A DNA stretch of 64,000 nucleotides from the NCBI RefSeq assembly GCF_043195105.1, contig NZ_JBAFWO010000001.1; one strand, written 5' to 3'. The DNA comes from NCEH01 sp002257205 (GTDB lineage: Bacteria; Pseudomonadota; Alphaproteobacteria; Rhizobiales; Xanthobacteraceae). The position numbers and the translations under genes were made by a program. Positions 16,016 to 23,844 of the stretch are shown in pieces. The first letter of the stretch is position 1, and every line of letters starts with the position of its first letter. Below the pieces are notes generated by a model. That model saw nothing but the letters and a program-made list of their open reading frames with translations. It did no database searches and was not told where the DNA came from.

Positions 16016-17359
16016 TTAGGCGGCGAGGCGCGCGCGCAGGGCGCCCTCGTGCCATTGCTCCATTTCCAGATGCGCGCCGTCGTCGCTGATCACCCGCCAA
16101 GCACCGTCGGGATGGGGCAGGCCGTGCAGCGCCACTGGCAGGACGCGGCTTTTCAGGCGGATCACAGGGGCGGCATGGGCATAGCCCGCATGGGGCAGGC
16201 CCAGCAGATCGTGCGCGATCGCCTCGGCTTGCTTGGAGATCGGCTCGATGAAGCGGCAGGGCGCGCCGGCGATGCTGACGCAATCCCCGAGCGCCGAGAT
16301 GCCATCCACGCTGGTGCGCAGGCTGAACGGATCCACGGCGATGCCGCGCTCGAAGGCGAGCCCGGCCGAGCGCGCGAGCCGGCTCGTCGTCGCAAGCCCG
16401 GTGGCCGCCACCAGAATGTCGGCGCCCAACACCTCGCGTTCGCCGTGTGCCGTCTTGGTGAAAACGATCGCGCTGCCGTGATTGCCCCGCTCGGCGCGCT
16501 CCACCGTAATGCCGCCGAGAAACCGCACGCCGAGGCCTTCCAGCCGCACGCGCAGCCGCTCGGCCGCGAGCGGCGGCAGCAGCGCGGCGAGCGGCGCGTC
16601 CTCCTTGTCCAACAGCGTCACCTTGTGCCCGGCACGGGAGAAATCCTCCGCGAGCTCGCAGCCGACGAGGCCGGCGCCGACGATCAGGATCGCGCGCGCC
16701 GCCCCGTCGAGATGGGCGGCGAGGCCGCACCAGGCGTCGAGATCGTTGACGCGCCAGCACAGGTCCGCCGGCAAGGCGGGTGGCCGCGCGGGCCGCGCGC
16801 CCTGGGCGAGCACGAGATGGTCATAGGGCAATGGCCCGGACGTGGTGCGCAGGCGCCTGCGGGCGGCATCGATGCCCATTGCGAAGGTCCCGGCGCATAG
16901 CCGCACGCCGAGGCGTGCCGCCATATGAGCCCCGCTCTCCTTGCGCAACTTCGCCTCGGTCAGCCCGCGCTGGAGCGCGATGGAGAGTTCCGGCTTGTGA
17001 TAGACATCGCCGGAGCAGGACGTGACCATGGTGATGGGCACGTGCGAATCCAGCGCGCGCAGGGCTTCCGCCACCGCGCGCCCGGCGATGCCGGCGCCGA
17101 CGATGACCACGCCGGGCGTGCGCGAGCGATGCACCACGCCCGCCGCCGGCACCGTGGCGGGCGCGGAATGCACATAGGGTTCGAAATCGGATTTGCGCAC
17201 GCCGCAGATCGGGCATTCCCAATCCTCGGGAATATCCGCGAACCGCGTGCCGGGGGCGATGCCGCTGTCCGGGTCGCCCTCCTTCTCGTCATAGATCATG
17301 CCGCAGGCGCGGCAGATATATTGGCGCCAGACGATTTCCGAGGTGTCGGTCGCGCTCAT
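16016..17359 (-). CDS. Rubredoxin / rubredoxin-NAD(+) reductase fusion
   Basis: 447 residues. Residues 11-61 are a rubredoxin with the four iron ligands C16, C19, C49 and C52 (YICRACG ... CPICGV). From residue 83 a FAD-dependent pyridine nucleotide-disulfide-type reductase follows: VVIVGAGIAG for FAD, ILIVGAGLVG for NAD(P)H and the second FAD motif SALGDCVSIAG. Separate rubredoxin and its reductase are the norm; here electron carrier and reductase are one chain. It could pass electrons from NAD(P)H to a partner oxidoreductase, most likely the flavoprotein encoded immediately upstream, with which it overlaps by four bases (ATGA). Last gene of the putative sigma54 operon. Confidence 0.92.
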   Translation of the reverse strand: MSATDTSEIVWRQYICRACGMIYDEKEGDPDSGIAPGTRFADIPEDWECPICGVRKSDFEPYVHSAPATVPAAGVVHRSRTPGVVIVGAGIAGRAVAEALRALDSHVPITMVTSCSGDVYHKPELSIALQRGLTEAKLRKESGAHMAARLGVRLCAGTFAMGIDAARRRLRTTSGPLPYDHLVLAQGARPARPPALPADLCWRVNDLDAWCGLAAHLDGAARAILIVGAGLVGCELAEDFSRAGHKVTLLDKEDAPLAALLPPLAAERLRVRLEGLGVRFLGGITVERAERGNHGSAIVFTKTAHGEREVLGADILVAATGLATTSRLARSAGLAFERGIAVDPFSLRTSVDGISALGDCVSIAGAPCRFIEPISKQAEAIAHDLLGLPHAGYAHAAPVIRLKSRVLPVALHGLPHPDGAWRVISDDGAHLEMEQWHEGALRARLAA

Positions 17360-18495
17360 GCGGGCATCTCCTCGCGGGAGAGGCGGGCCATTTCCCAGCG
17401 CAGATGCTTGATGGCGGGCGTGACGATGGCGATGAAATGCGCCTCGCGGATGCGCCGCTGGGGCGCCGAGGACATGAGATAGCCGCGCGCGCCCTGGTGC
17501 AGCAGGGCCGATTGGGTGGCCCGCAGGGCAAGTTCCGCGCCCTGGGCGCGCGTGTCCAGCACGTCCAGGAAATAGTCGGGGTCCTGCTCGAACGGGGTTT
17601 GCGCCAGCAGCAAAGCGTGGGCGGTCAGTTCGTCCAGCTCGGCCTGGATCTCGTCCGGCCGGTCGGTGAGGTGGCGGTTCACATGGCCGAGGGCCGGCTC
17701 CACCTCGCGCATGGAATCGACGGCGCCCTGGATCACGCCGACCGCCATGCCCGCCTGCAGCAGGATGAACGCGCCGCGGATGCGCTTGATGAAGGGCCGC
17801 GCGGGGTCGGCCACCAGGTCCTGCTCGGCGACGAAATAATCATCCAGCCGGATGCCGAAGGTGGAGGTGCCTTCCATGCCGGAGAAGTGCGGGCAGGGGC
17901 GCAATTCCACCGGCGGGTCGCAGCGCAGGATGAACATGATCTCGTGGGAGGGCGTGCCGTCGTCGCGATGAACTCGCGCGATGGCGCCGCAATATTGGCC
18001 GGGCGCGATATGGCTGACCCAGGGCAAGCTGCCGCTGACCAGATAACCGCCCACGGTCTTGCGCGCCCGCAGCAGCATGGGTTCGATTTCGGCGAGCGCC
18101 TTCATGGGGTTGGACAGCGCGGTGCCGCCGAAGGTGCGCCCCGCCGCATGGTCCTCCAGCATCCGCCCCATGAGCGCGGGATTGTCCGACTGTTCCATAT
18201 AGAGCCCGCACACATCGTGCGCCCACATGAGGAAGCCGGTGGCCCCGCACACCCGGCTCGCCGCGCCCATGGCGGCGAGCGCGGTGCCGAACTGAGAGCC
18301 GTTGCGCGCCAGATGCGCCCCGAGGGCCCCCGCCGCGCCGAATTCGGCCAGGATCTCCAGCGGATAATGGCCATGGTCGATGCGGTTCACCGCCGCCCGC
18401 AGCGGGCCTGCGGCAATGGCGGTGGCGCGGGACAGGATCGTGTCCGCATTTCCCGCCTCGGGTCCGGCAGGGGGATGCAACTGGGCAAGCGTCAT
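17356..18495 (-). CDS. Acyl-CoA-dehydrogenase-superfamily flavoprotein
   Basis: 379 residues with the acyl-CoA dehydrogenase fold: an N-terminal helical domain, a beta domain (GGYLVSGSLPWVSHI ... MEGTSTFGIRLDDYFVAEQDLV) and a C-terminal four-helix bundle. The C-terminus lacks the YEGT-type block that carries the catalytic glutamate of true dehydrogenases; instead it reads APQRRIREAHFIAIVTPAIKHLRWEMA. It may therefore be a reductase or a group D flavin monooxygenase-like enzyme rather than a beta-oxidation enzyme; the substrate is unknown. It lies 119 bp downstream of the OsmC gene and is coupled to the rubredoxin fusion. Confidence 0.82.
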   Translation of the reverse strand: MTLAQLHPPAGPEAGNADTILSRATAIAAGPLRAAVNRIDHGHYPLEILAEFGAAGALGAHLARNGSQFGTALAAMGAASRVCGATGFLMWAHDVCGLYMEQSDNPALMGRMLEDHAAGRTFGGTALSNPMKALAEIEPMLLRARKTVGGYLVSGSLPWVSHIAPGQYCGAIARVHRDDGTPSHEIMFILRCDPPVELRPCPHFSGMEGTSTFGIRLDDYFVAEQDLVADPARPFIKRIRGAFILLQAGMAVGVIQGAVDSMREVEPALGHVNRHLTDRPDEIQAELDELTAHALLLAQTPFEQDPDYFLDVLDTRAQGAELALRATQSALLHQGARGYLMSSAPQRRIREAHFIAIVTPAIKHLRWEMARLSREEMPA

Positions 18496-18614
18496 CGTGG
18501 CCTCCGGCGCAGGGGCGGTTTCGGTCAGAATGTGGGGGAGGGGGATGCGTGTTCGACGAAGGGAAAGGTCGGCGCGAGGCGGGCCAGGGCAGGAGCCTCG
18601 CGCCGACCCCCCCT

Positions 18615-19169
18615 TCAGTCAGCGAGGCCGATACTGAAGGGGATCGGATTGCGCATGGAGTTGGCGACGGGGGAGAAATAGTTGGCGCGCTTGACGATTT
18701 CGTCCAGCTCCGCACGGCTCGCGTCGCCCTCGATGGTCACCGTCACGCGGATCTCCTGGAACCCCATCTGCGCGGGTTCGCGATCCGCGCCGCCGGCACC
18801 CCAGGCGGCGGTGTTGCCGATGTCGCCCTCAACCCGCAGTTCCAGCTTGGAGAGCTTGACCTGTTTCCAGGTGGCGACGGCGGTGATGCCGACCGCGAGG
18901 CAGCCGCCGAGGGCGGACAGCACGATCTCGCCGGGGGCGGGGGCGGTGTTTTCGCCGAACAGGTGCAGCGGCTCGTCCACCACCACGGGCTTGTGGTCGC
19001 CCACATAGTTCAAGGTGCGATACTGCCCCTCGACCACGGTGTTCACCACATTGGTGCCGCGCCGCTCGGGGTTCTCGCGCCCCTTCTCGGCAAAGCCGAG
19101 CAGGCCTTCGCGATCAATCGGACGCAAATAGGTCGTCACGGTCTTCACGGCATTGGTCGTGTCGTTCAC
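18615..19169 (-). CDS. OsmC-family protein with a single cysteine
   Basis: 184 residues of the OsmC/YhfA fold: PAPGEIVLSALGGCLAVGITAVATWK carries cysteine C90, and the C-terminal family block reads ANYFSPVANSM, where the second active-site cysteine is replaced by S166. Canonical OsmC and Ohr reduce organic peroxides with a cysteine pair, so activity here must differ or need an external thiol. GTG at 19169 is chosen for AAAGGAAG upstream. It is the first gene after the sigma54-type promoter, with a leader of about 55 bases. Confidence 0.87.
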   Translation of the reverse strand: MNDTTNAVKTVTTYLRPIDREGLLGFAEKGRENPERRGTNVVNTVVEGQYRTLNYVGDHKPVVVDEPLHLFGENTAPAPGEIVLSALGGCLAVGITAVATWKQVKLSKLELRVEGDIGNTAAWGAGGADREPAQMGFQEIRVTVTIEGDASRAELDEIVKRANYFSPVANSMRNPIPFSIGLAD

Positions 19170-19233
19170 TGAGAGCTTCCTTTCGAAAAGGGTCCTGAGG
19201 CCCGTGCCGCGAACGGCATTCACAAAAGATAAC

Positions 19234-19249
19234 AGCAAGCCCTGTGCCA
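19234..19249 (-). promoter_or_regulatory. Sigma54 (RpoN) -24/-12 promoter
   Basis: On the minus strand the sequence is TGGCAC-AGGGC-TTGCT, a full match to the sigma54 consensus TGGCAC-N5-TTGCW. The start point would be near 19223 and the OsmC GTG is at 19169. The activator gene of the matching class lies immediately upstream in the same direction. Confidence 0.88.
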
Positions 19250-19348
19250 CTTTCCTGCGCACCGGAAAAATGGGTCAGAAAATCACGCCCCGCAATAGGT
19301 TTTATGCAGAAATGGTGCTCCATAACCATTTTTTAATGAGGATAAGGT

Positions 19349-19383
19349 GGCTTACATTGTCAACATTGTAGACAATGTAAGCC
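19349..19383. promoter_or_regulatory. Probable activator-binding site (inverted repeat)
   Basis: GGCTTACATTGTC and its exact complement GACAATGTAAGCC surround nine bases. Inside, the heptamer ACAWTGT occurs three times at exact nine-base spacing (19354, 19363, 19372). It lies about 100-135 bp upstream of the -24 element, the normal position for an enhancer of a sigma54 activator. It starts right after the activator stop codon, so a role in ending that transcript is possible too, although no T-run follows. Confidence 0.7.
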
Positions 19384-19385
19384 AT

Positions 19386-21092
19386 TCATTTCGCGCCGTG
19401 CGTGTCCTCGTCGCCGTCCAACTCTGCCTTCTCCCAGCGATAGGCGAATTGCCGCGCGGTGAGGCCGAGGCTCTGGGCGGCGCGCGATTTGTTGCCGCCG
19501 CTCTGCGCCAGTGCCCGCCGCAGGTCCTCGGCCGAATGCGATCCCGCCCGCAGATAGGGCCGGAAGGCCGGCCCGCCGCGCCCCGTGGCGGCGCCGCGCA
19601 GCGCCGCATCCTCCTGTGCGCTTTGGCTTGAGACATGGGCCATCGCCGACAGGAACGGCGCGAGGTCGCTCCCGGTAAGGGAGGGCTTGTCGGCCAGCAG
19701 GACCAGGCGCTCGATGAAATTGGACAATTGGCGGATATTGCCCGGCCAGGGATGTTCCCGCAGCCGCGCCATGGCGTCGGCGGTCAGATTGACATTGCGC
19801 TGGTTCGCCTCGTTGAACCGGCTGACGAAATGCATCGCCAAGGCGGGAATGTCGTCGCGCCGCTCGGCGAGCGTCGGCAGGCGGATCGGGATCACATTGA
19901 TGCGGTAATAGAGATCCTCGCGGAACCGGCCGGCGGCGACTTCGCGCTCGAGGTTGCGATTGGTGGCGGCGACGAGGCGCGCGTCCACCTTGATTTCCTT
20001 CTTGCCGCCGAGCCGCGTCACGGTGCCTTCCTGCAAGGTGCGCAGCAATTTGGTCTGCATGGCGAGCGGCAGTTCGCCAATCTCGTCCAGCAGGATGGTG
20101 CCGCTGCCCGCCTGCTCGAACCAGCCGGCGCGCGCCTCGCTCGCCCCCGTGAAGGCGCCGCGCTCGTAGCCGAACAGCTCGGATTCGAACAGGCTTTCGG
20201 GGATGGCGGCGCAATTGACCTTGATGAACGGCCGGTCGCGGCGCGGGCTCGCCAGATGCAGGGCGCGGGCGAACACTTCCTTGCCGGTGCCGGATTCCCC
20301 CAGCAGCAGCACATTGGCATTGGCCGAGGCGACCAGCTCCAGCTCCGCCAGCGCCTTCAGCAGGGCCGGGGCGGTGCCGATGATGCCATAGCGCGCGCTG
20401 TGGGTTTCGAGCGCGCGGGCGAGCATCTGGTTGTGCGCCTCCAGCGCGCGGGTCTTGCGGTCCAGGATCTCGTTCAGTTCCAGGACCTGGCCGGCAAGGG
20501 TCGCGCAAATGCGCAGGATGGTGATGTCGTCGGAAAACGGCCGGCTGCGGTTGCGGATGCGATGGCAGCCGAGCACGCCCACGGTGCGCCGGTCCACGCG
20601 GATGGGAATCACCAGGAACGCCACCGGCTCCTGGGGCAAGGTGGCGCGATCCACCGCGCGGAACAGGAAATCCGGCTCGTGGTCGATGTCCTGCACGATG
20701 ATCAATTGCTCATGGGCGAGCGCCCGTCCGGTGATGCCCTCGCCGGCCTGGTAGAGGCCGCGCGCCTTTTCCGCCGCGGTGAGTCCGTAGGAATAGCGGA
20801 TCTTGAACAGGCCGCTTTCGGCATCCCACAGCACGATGCGGCCGCGGTTGAGGCCGAGCATCTCGGACAGGAGGTGCAGCATCTCGTGGAGAATATTCTC
20901 CACCTGGAGCCCCTTGCCGATCAGCCCGATGATCTGCTGGATCAGCAGCATTTCCTGGGCGCGCCAATATGCGGGGGGCTCGTCCTCGTGCAGCGTTCCC
21001 TGCGCCGGGGCATGGGCCTGGGCGGGGCTGCTGGCCATGCCCGGAAGTGCGCGCGCCTTTGGTTTTCCGCCCGTGTTCCTGCCGTCTTTCAT
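19386..21092 (-). CDS. NifA-like sigma54-dependent transcriptional activator
   Basis: 568 residues with the three-domain plan of NifA-type enhancer-binding proteins: a GAF domain (about 57-207), an AAA+ domain with Walker A GESGTGKE (265-272), an intact sigma54-contacting GAFTGA (312-317) and Walker B TILLDE (333-338), and a C-terminal Fis-type helix-turn-helix (about 533-553, GGNKSRAAQSLGLTARQFAYRW). The first 40 residues are Pro/Ala-rich. ATG 21092 has GGGAAGGG upstream. The effector sensed by the GAF domain is unknown. The sigma54 promoter and palindrome just downstream make the OsmC operon the obvious target. It resembles NifA/AnfA/VnfA in order and helix-turn-helix, but no nitrogenase gene is in the window. 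Confidence 0.92.
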   Translation of the reverse strand: MKDGRNTGGKPKARALPGMASSPAQAHAPAQGTLHEDEPPAYWRAQEMLLIQQIIGLIGKGLQVENILHEMLHLLSEMLGLNRGRIVLWDAESGLFKIRYSYGLTAAEKARGLYQAGEGITGRALAHEQLIIVQDIDHEPDFLFRAVDRATLPQEPVAFLVIPIRVDRRTVGVLGCHRIRNRSRPFSDDITILRICATLAGQVLELNEILDRKTRALEAHNQMLARALETHSARYGIIGTAPALLKALAELELVASANANVLLLGESGTGKEVFARALHLASPRRDRPFIKVNCAAIPESLFESELFGYERGAFTGASEARAGWFEQAGSGTILLDEIGELPLAMQTKLLRTLQEGTVTRLGGKKEIKVDARLVAATNRNLEREVAAGRFREDLYYRINVIPIRLPTLAERRDDIPALAMHFVSRFNEANQRNVNLTADAMARLREHPWPGNIRQLSNFIERLVLLADKPSLTGSDLAPFLSAMAHVSSQSAQEDAALRGAATGRGGPAFRPYLRAGSHSAEDLRRALAQSGGNKSRAAQSLGLTARQFAYRWEKAELDGDEDTHGAK

Positions 21093-21252
21093 GGCCCTTC
21101 CCGTCGCGCGCAAGCGCTCATTCTATCAGGGTGGAGGCGGGGATTTCCATGGAAACAGGCGCCACCCCTCGCAATCGAGGGCTTGCAATGCCATTTTGTT
21201 CTCACGAGAGAATCAGAAGGCGCCGCGCGAGCGGTGCCGCGAGAGCGAGCGC

Positions 21253-23688
21253 GTGTCCATTCCAGTCGAGCATAAGGGCCTGCGTCCCGCAGGCGAAGGC
21301 GTCGAGGCGCCGGCGTTGCGACCCGGCGGCATTGCCGCGCGTGCGCGCGCTGGCGGCGGGGCCGCGGCGCCCCTGCCCAATTATCTGAACGGCCTCAATG
21401 CCGAGCAGCGCGCGGCGGTGGAAACCATAGACGGGCCGCTGCTGGTGCTCGCCGGCGCGGGCACCGGCAAGACCCGCGTGCTGACCACCCGCATCGCCCA
21501 TATCCTCAATCTCGGCCGCGCCTTCCCCTCCCAGATCCTCGCTGTGACCTTCACCAACAAGGCCGCGCGCGAGATGAAGGAGCGCATTCATTCCATGGTG
21601 GGGGATGCGGTGGAAGGCATGCCGTGGCTCGGCACGTTCCATTCCATCGGCGTGCGCATTTTGCGCCGCCATGCCGAGCTGGTGGGCCTGAAGAACGGCT
21701 TCACGATCCTCGACACCGACGACCAGATCCGCCTGCTCAAGCAATTGTTGGCTGCGGAAAATATCGACGACAAGCGCTGGCCGGCGCGGCTTCTGGCCAA
21801 CACCATCGACGGCTGGAAAAACCGCGGCCTCTCGCCTCAAAACGTGCCGCCGGGCGAGGGCTCGGCCTTCGCCAATGGCAAGGGGCAGATGCTCTATGCC
21901 GCCTATCAGGCGCGGCTAAAGGCGCTGAACGCGGTGGATTTCGGCGACCTGCTGCTGGAAGGCATCCGCCTGTTCCGCGAGCATCCCGACGTGCTGGCGG
22001 ATTATCACCGCCGCTTCAAATATATCCTGGTGGACGAATATCAGGACACCAACGTCGCCCAATATCTGTGGCTGCGCCTGCTGGCCCAGGGCTCGAAGAA
22101 CGTGTGCTGCGTCGGCGACGACGACCAGTCCATCTATGGCTGGCGTGGCGCGGAGGTGGACAACATCCTGCGCTTCGAGAGCGATTTTCCCGGCGCCACC
22201 GTGATCCGCCTGGAGCGCAATTACCGCTCCACGGGCCATATTCTGGCGGCGGCCTCTCATGTCATCGCCTTCAACCAGGGCCGGCTCGGCAAGACCTTGT
22301 TCTCCGAAGGCGAGATGGGGGAGAAGGTCTCCGTCACCGGCTCATGGGATAGCGGTGAGGAAGCCCGCGCCGTCGGCGACGAGATCGAGACGTTGCAGCG
22401 CGCCGGCCATCCGCTCTCGCAGATCGCCATATTGGTGCGCGCCTCGTTCCAGATGCGCGAGTTCGAGGACCGCTTCGTTACCCTCGGCACGCCCTATCGC
22501 GTGATCGGCGGCCCGCGCTTCTATGAGCGGGCGGAAATCCGCGATGCACTCGCTTATCTGCGCTGCGTGCTCTCCCCCGCCGACGATCTCGCCTTCGAGC
22601 GCATCGTCAATGTGCCCAAGCGCGGCATCGGCGATGCCACCTTGAAGCAGATCCACGATGTCGCCCGCGCCGCCGGCGTGCCGTTGCAGGAGGCGACGCG
22701 CGCGCTCACCGAGAGCGAGGAGCTCAAACCCAAGGTGCGCGCCACCTTGCGCGGCCTGCTGGAGGCATTCGAGCGCTGGCGCCGGCAATCCGGCGAGATG
22801 CCGCATACGGAACTCGCCGAAATCGTGCTGGACGAGAGCGGCTATACCGAGATGTGGCAGAAGGACCGCTCCGCCGAGGCGGCCGGGCGGTTGGAAAACC
22901 TCAAGGAGCTGGTGCGCTCCATGGAGGGGTTCGAGAATCTGCAAGGGTTTCTGGAGCACATCTCTTTGGTCATGGATGCCGACAAGGGCGCCGGCGAGGA
23001 TGCGGTTCAGATCATGACCCTGCATTCCGCCAAGGGGCTGGAATTCGACACCGTCTATCTGCCCGGCTGGGAGGAGGGGCTGTTTCCCCACCAGCGCGCG
23101 CTCGACGAACAGGGCAAGGCGGGGCTGGAGGAGGAACGGCGGCTCGCTTATGTGGGCATCACCCGCGCCCGGCTCTCCGCGCGGATCTATTTCGCCTCCA
23201 ACCGGCGCATCCACGGCATGTGGAATTCCACCGTACCGAGCCGCTTCCTGGACGAACTGCCCGACGCCCATGTGGAGGTGCAGGAATCCAAGGGGGGCTT
23301 CGGCTGGGGCGGCTCCAGCTATGGCGGCGGGTCCTACGGGGAAAGCCGGTTCGACCGCGCGGCCAAGGTGGAGCCCTTCTCCTCCACTTATTCCACCCCG
23401 GGCTGGCAGCGCGCCCAGAATGCCCGCGCGGCGGGAAACGCCGGCTCAGGGCCCGGTTCCAGCGGCGGCGCGTTCGGCGCGGGGCGCGGCGGGCGCGGGG
23501 CGGTGATCGAGGGCACCTTGCTGGCCTCGTCCACCGGGGCGCCCTCCAGCTTCAAGCGCGGCGAGCGGGTGTTCCACATCAAGTTTGGCTATGGCGAGAT
23601 TTCCGGAATCGACGGCAACAAGCTCACCGTCCAGTTCGACAAGGCCGGCGAGAAGCGGGTGTTGGAGAGCTTCGTCGAGAAAGTGTGA
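21253..23688 (+). CDS. uvrD: UvrD/PcrA-type DNA helicase
   Basis: SF1A 3'-5' helicase, 811 residues from a GTG start. Motifs: Q-motif LNGLNAEQRAAV, Walker A AGAGTGKT (67-74), FTNKAAREMKERI, VDEYQDTN, DDDQSIYGWRGA, and HSAKGLEFDTVYLPGWEEGLFPH. The C-terminal end (RGERVFHIKFGYGEISGIDGNKLTVQFDKAG) is the Tudor-like domain of PcrA/UvrD, preceded by a Gly/Ser-rich linker. It acts in nucleotide excision and mismatch repair. The start is uncertain because no clear ribosome-binding site is seen. A small palindrome (TTCTC-ACGA-GAGAA) lies about 50 bp upstream; it is not the alphaproteobacterial LexA box (GTTC-N7-GTTC). Confidence 0.95.
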   Translation: MSIPVEHKGLRPAGEGVEAPALRPGGIAARARAGGGAAAPLPNYLNGLNAEQRAAVETIDGPLLVLAGAGTGKTRVLTTRIAHILNLGRAFPSQILAVTFTNKAAREMKERIHSMVGDAVEGMPWLGTFHSIGVRILRRHAELVGLKNGFTILDTDDQIRLLKQLLAAENIDDKRWPARLLANTIDGWKNRGLSPQNVPPGEGSAFANGKGQMLYAAYQARLKALNAVDFGDLLLEGIRLFREHPDVLADYHRRFKYILVDEYQDTNVAQYLWLRLLAQGSKNVCCVGDDDQSIYGWRGAEVDNILRFESDFPGATVIRLERNYRSTGHILAAASHVIAFNQGRLGKTLFSEGEMGEKVSVTGSWDSGEEARAVGDEIETLQRAGHPLSQIAILVRASFQMREFEDRFVTLGTPYRVIGGPRFYERAEIRDALAYLRCVLSPADDLAFERIVNVPKRGIGDATLKQIHDVARAAGVPLQEATRALTESEELKPKVRATLRGLLEAFERWRRQSGEMPHTELAEIVLDESGYTEMWQKDRSAEAAGRLENLKELVRSMEGFENLQGFLEHISLVMDADKGAGEDAVQIMTLHSAKGLEFDTVYLPGWEEGLFPHQRALDEQGKAGLEEERRLAYVGITRARLSARIYFASNRRIHGMWNSTVPSRFLDELPDAHVEVQESKGGFGWGGSSYGGGSYGESRFDRAAKVEPFSSTYSTPGWQRAQNARAAGNAGSGPGSSGGAFGAGRGGRGAVIEGTLLASSTGAPSSFKRGERVFHIKFGYGEISGIDGNKLTVQFDKAGEKRVLESFVEKV

Positions 23689-23799
23689 GCCCGGCCGGCG
23701 GCACCTGCGCCCTACGATCCGGATGCGTGGGGCGATGATTGCGCGGAAAAAGCGCGCAAGCGACTTCACAGCATCCCAGGTGGCGGTATTGTGAGGTTC

Positions 23800-23821
23800 G
23801 ATCGCGTCTAGAGCGCGATCC
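23800..23821. repeat. Intergenic palindrome
   Basis: GATCGCG-TCTAGAG-CGCGATC forms a short hairpin downstream of uvrD. Fourteen bases (CTAGAGCGCGATCC) recur exactly, in inverse orientation, at 29232-29245 at the edge of the hairpin array, so both belong to one repeat family. Confidence 0.65.
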
Positions 23822-23844
23822 GGCCCGCCCTCGTCAGCCGAACC

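Noticed and set aside
19386..21092. Calling the activator NifA itself
   Set aside because: The domain order fits, but no nif genes are present and the expected TGT-N10-ACA site is not found; only NifA-like is justified.
21195..21215. LexA box before uvrD
   Set aside because: TTCTC-ACGA-GAGAA is a palindrome, whereas the alphaproteobacterial LexA site is the direct repeat GTTC-N7-GTTC.
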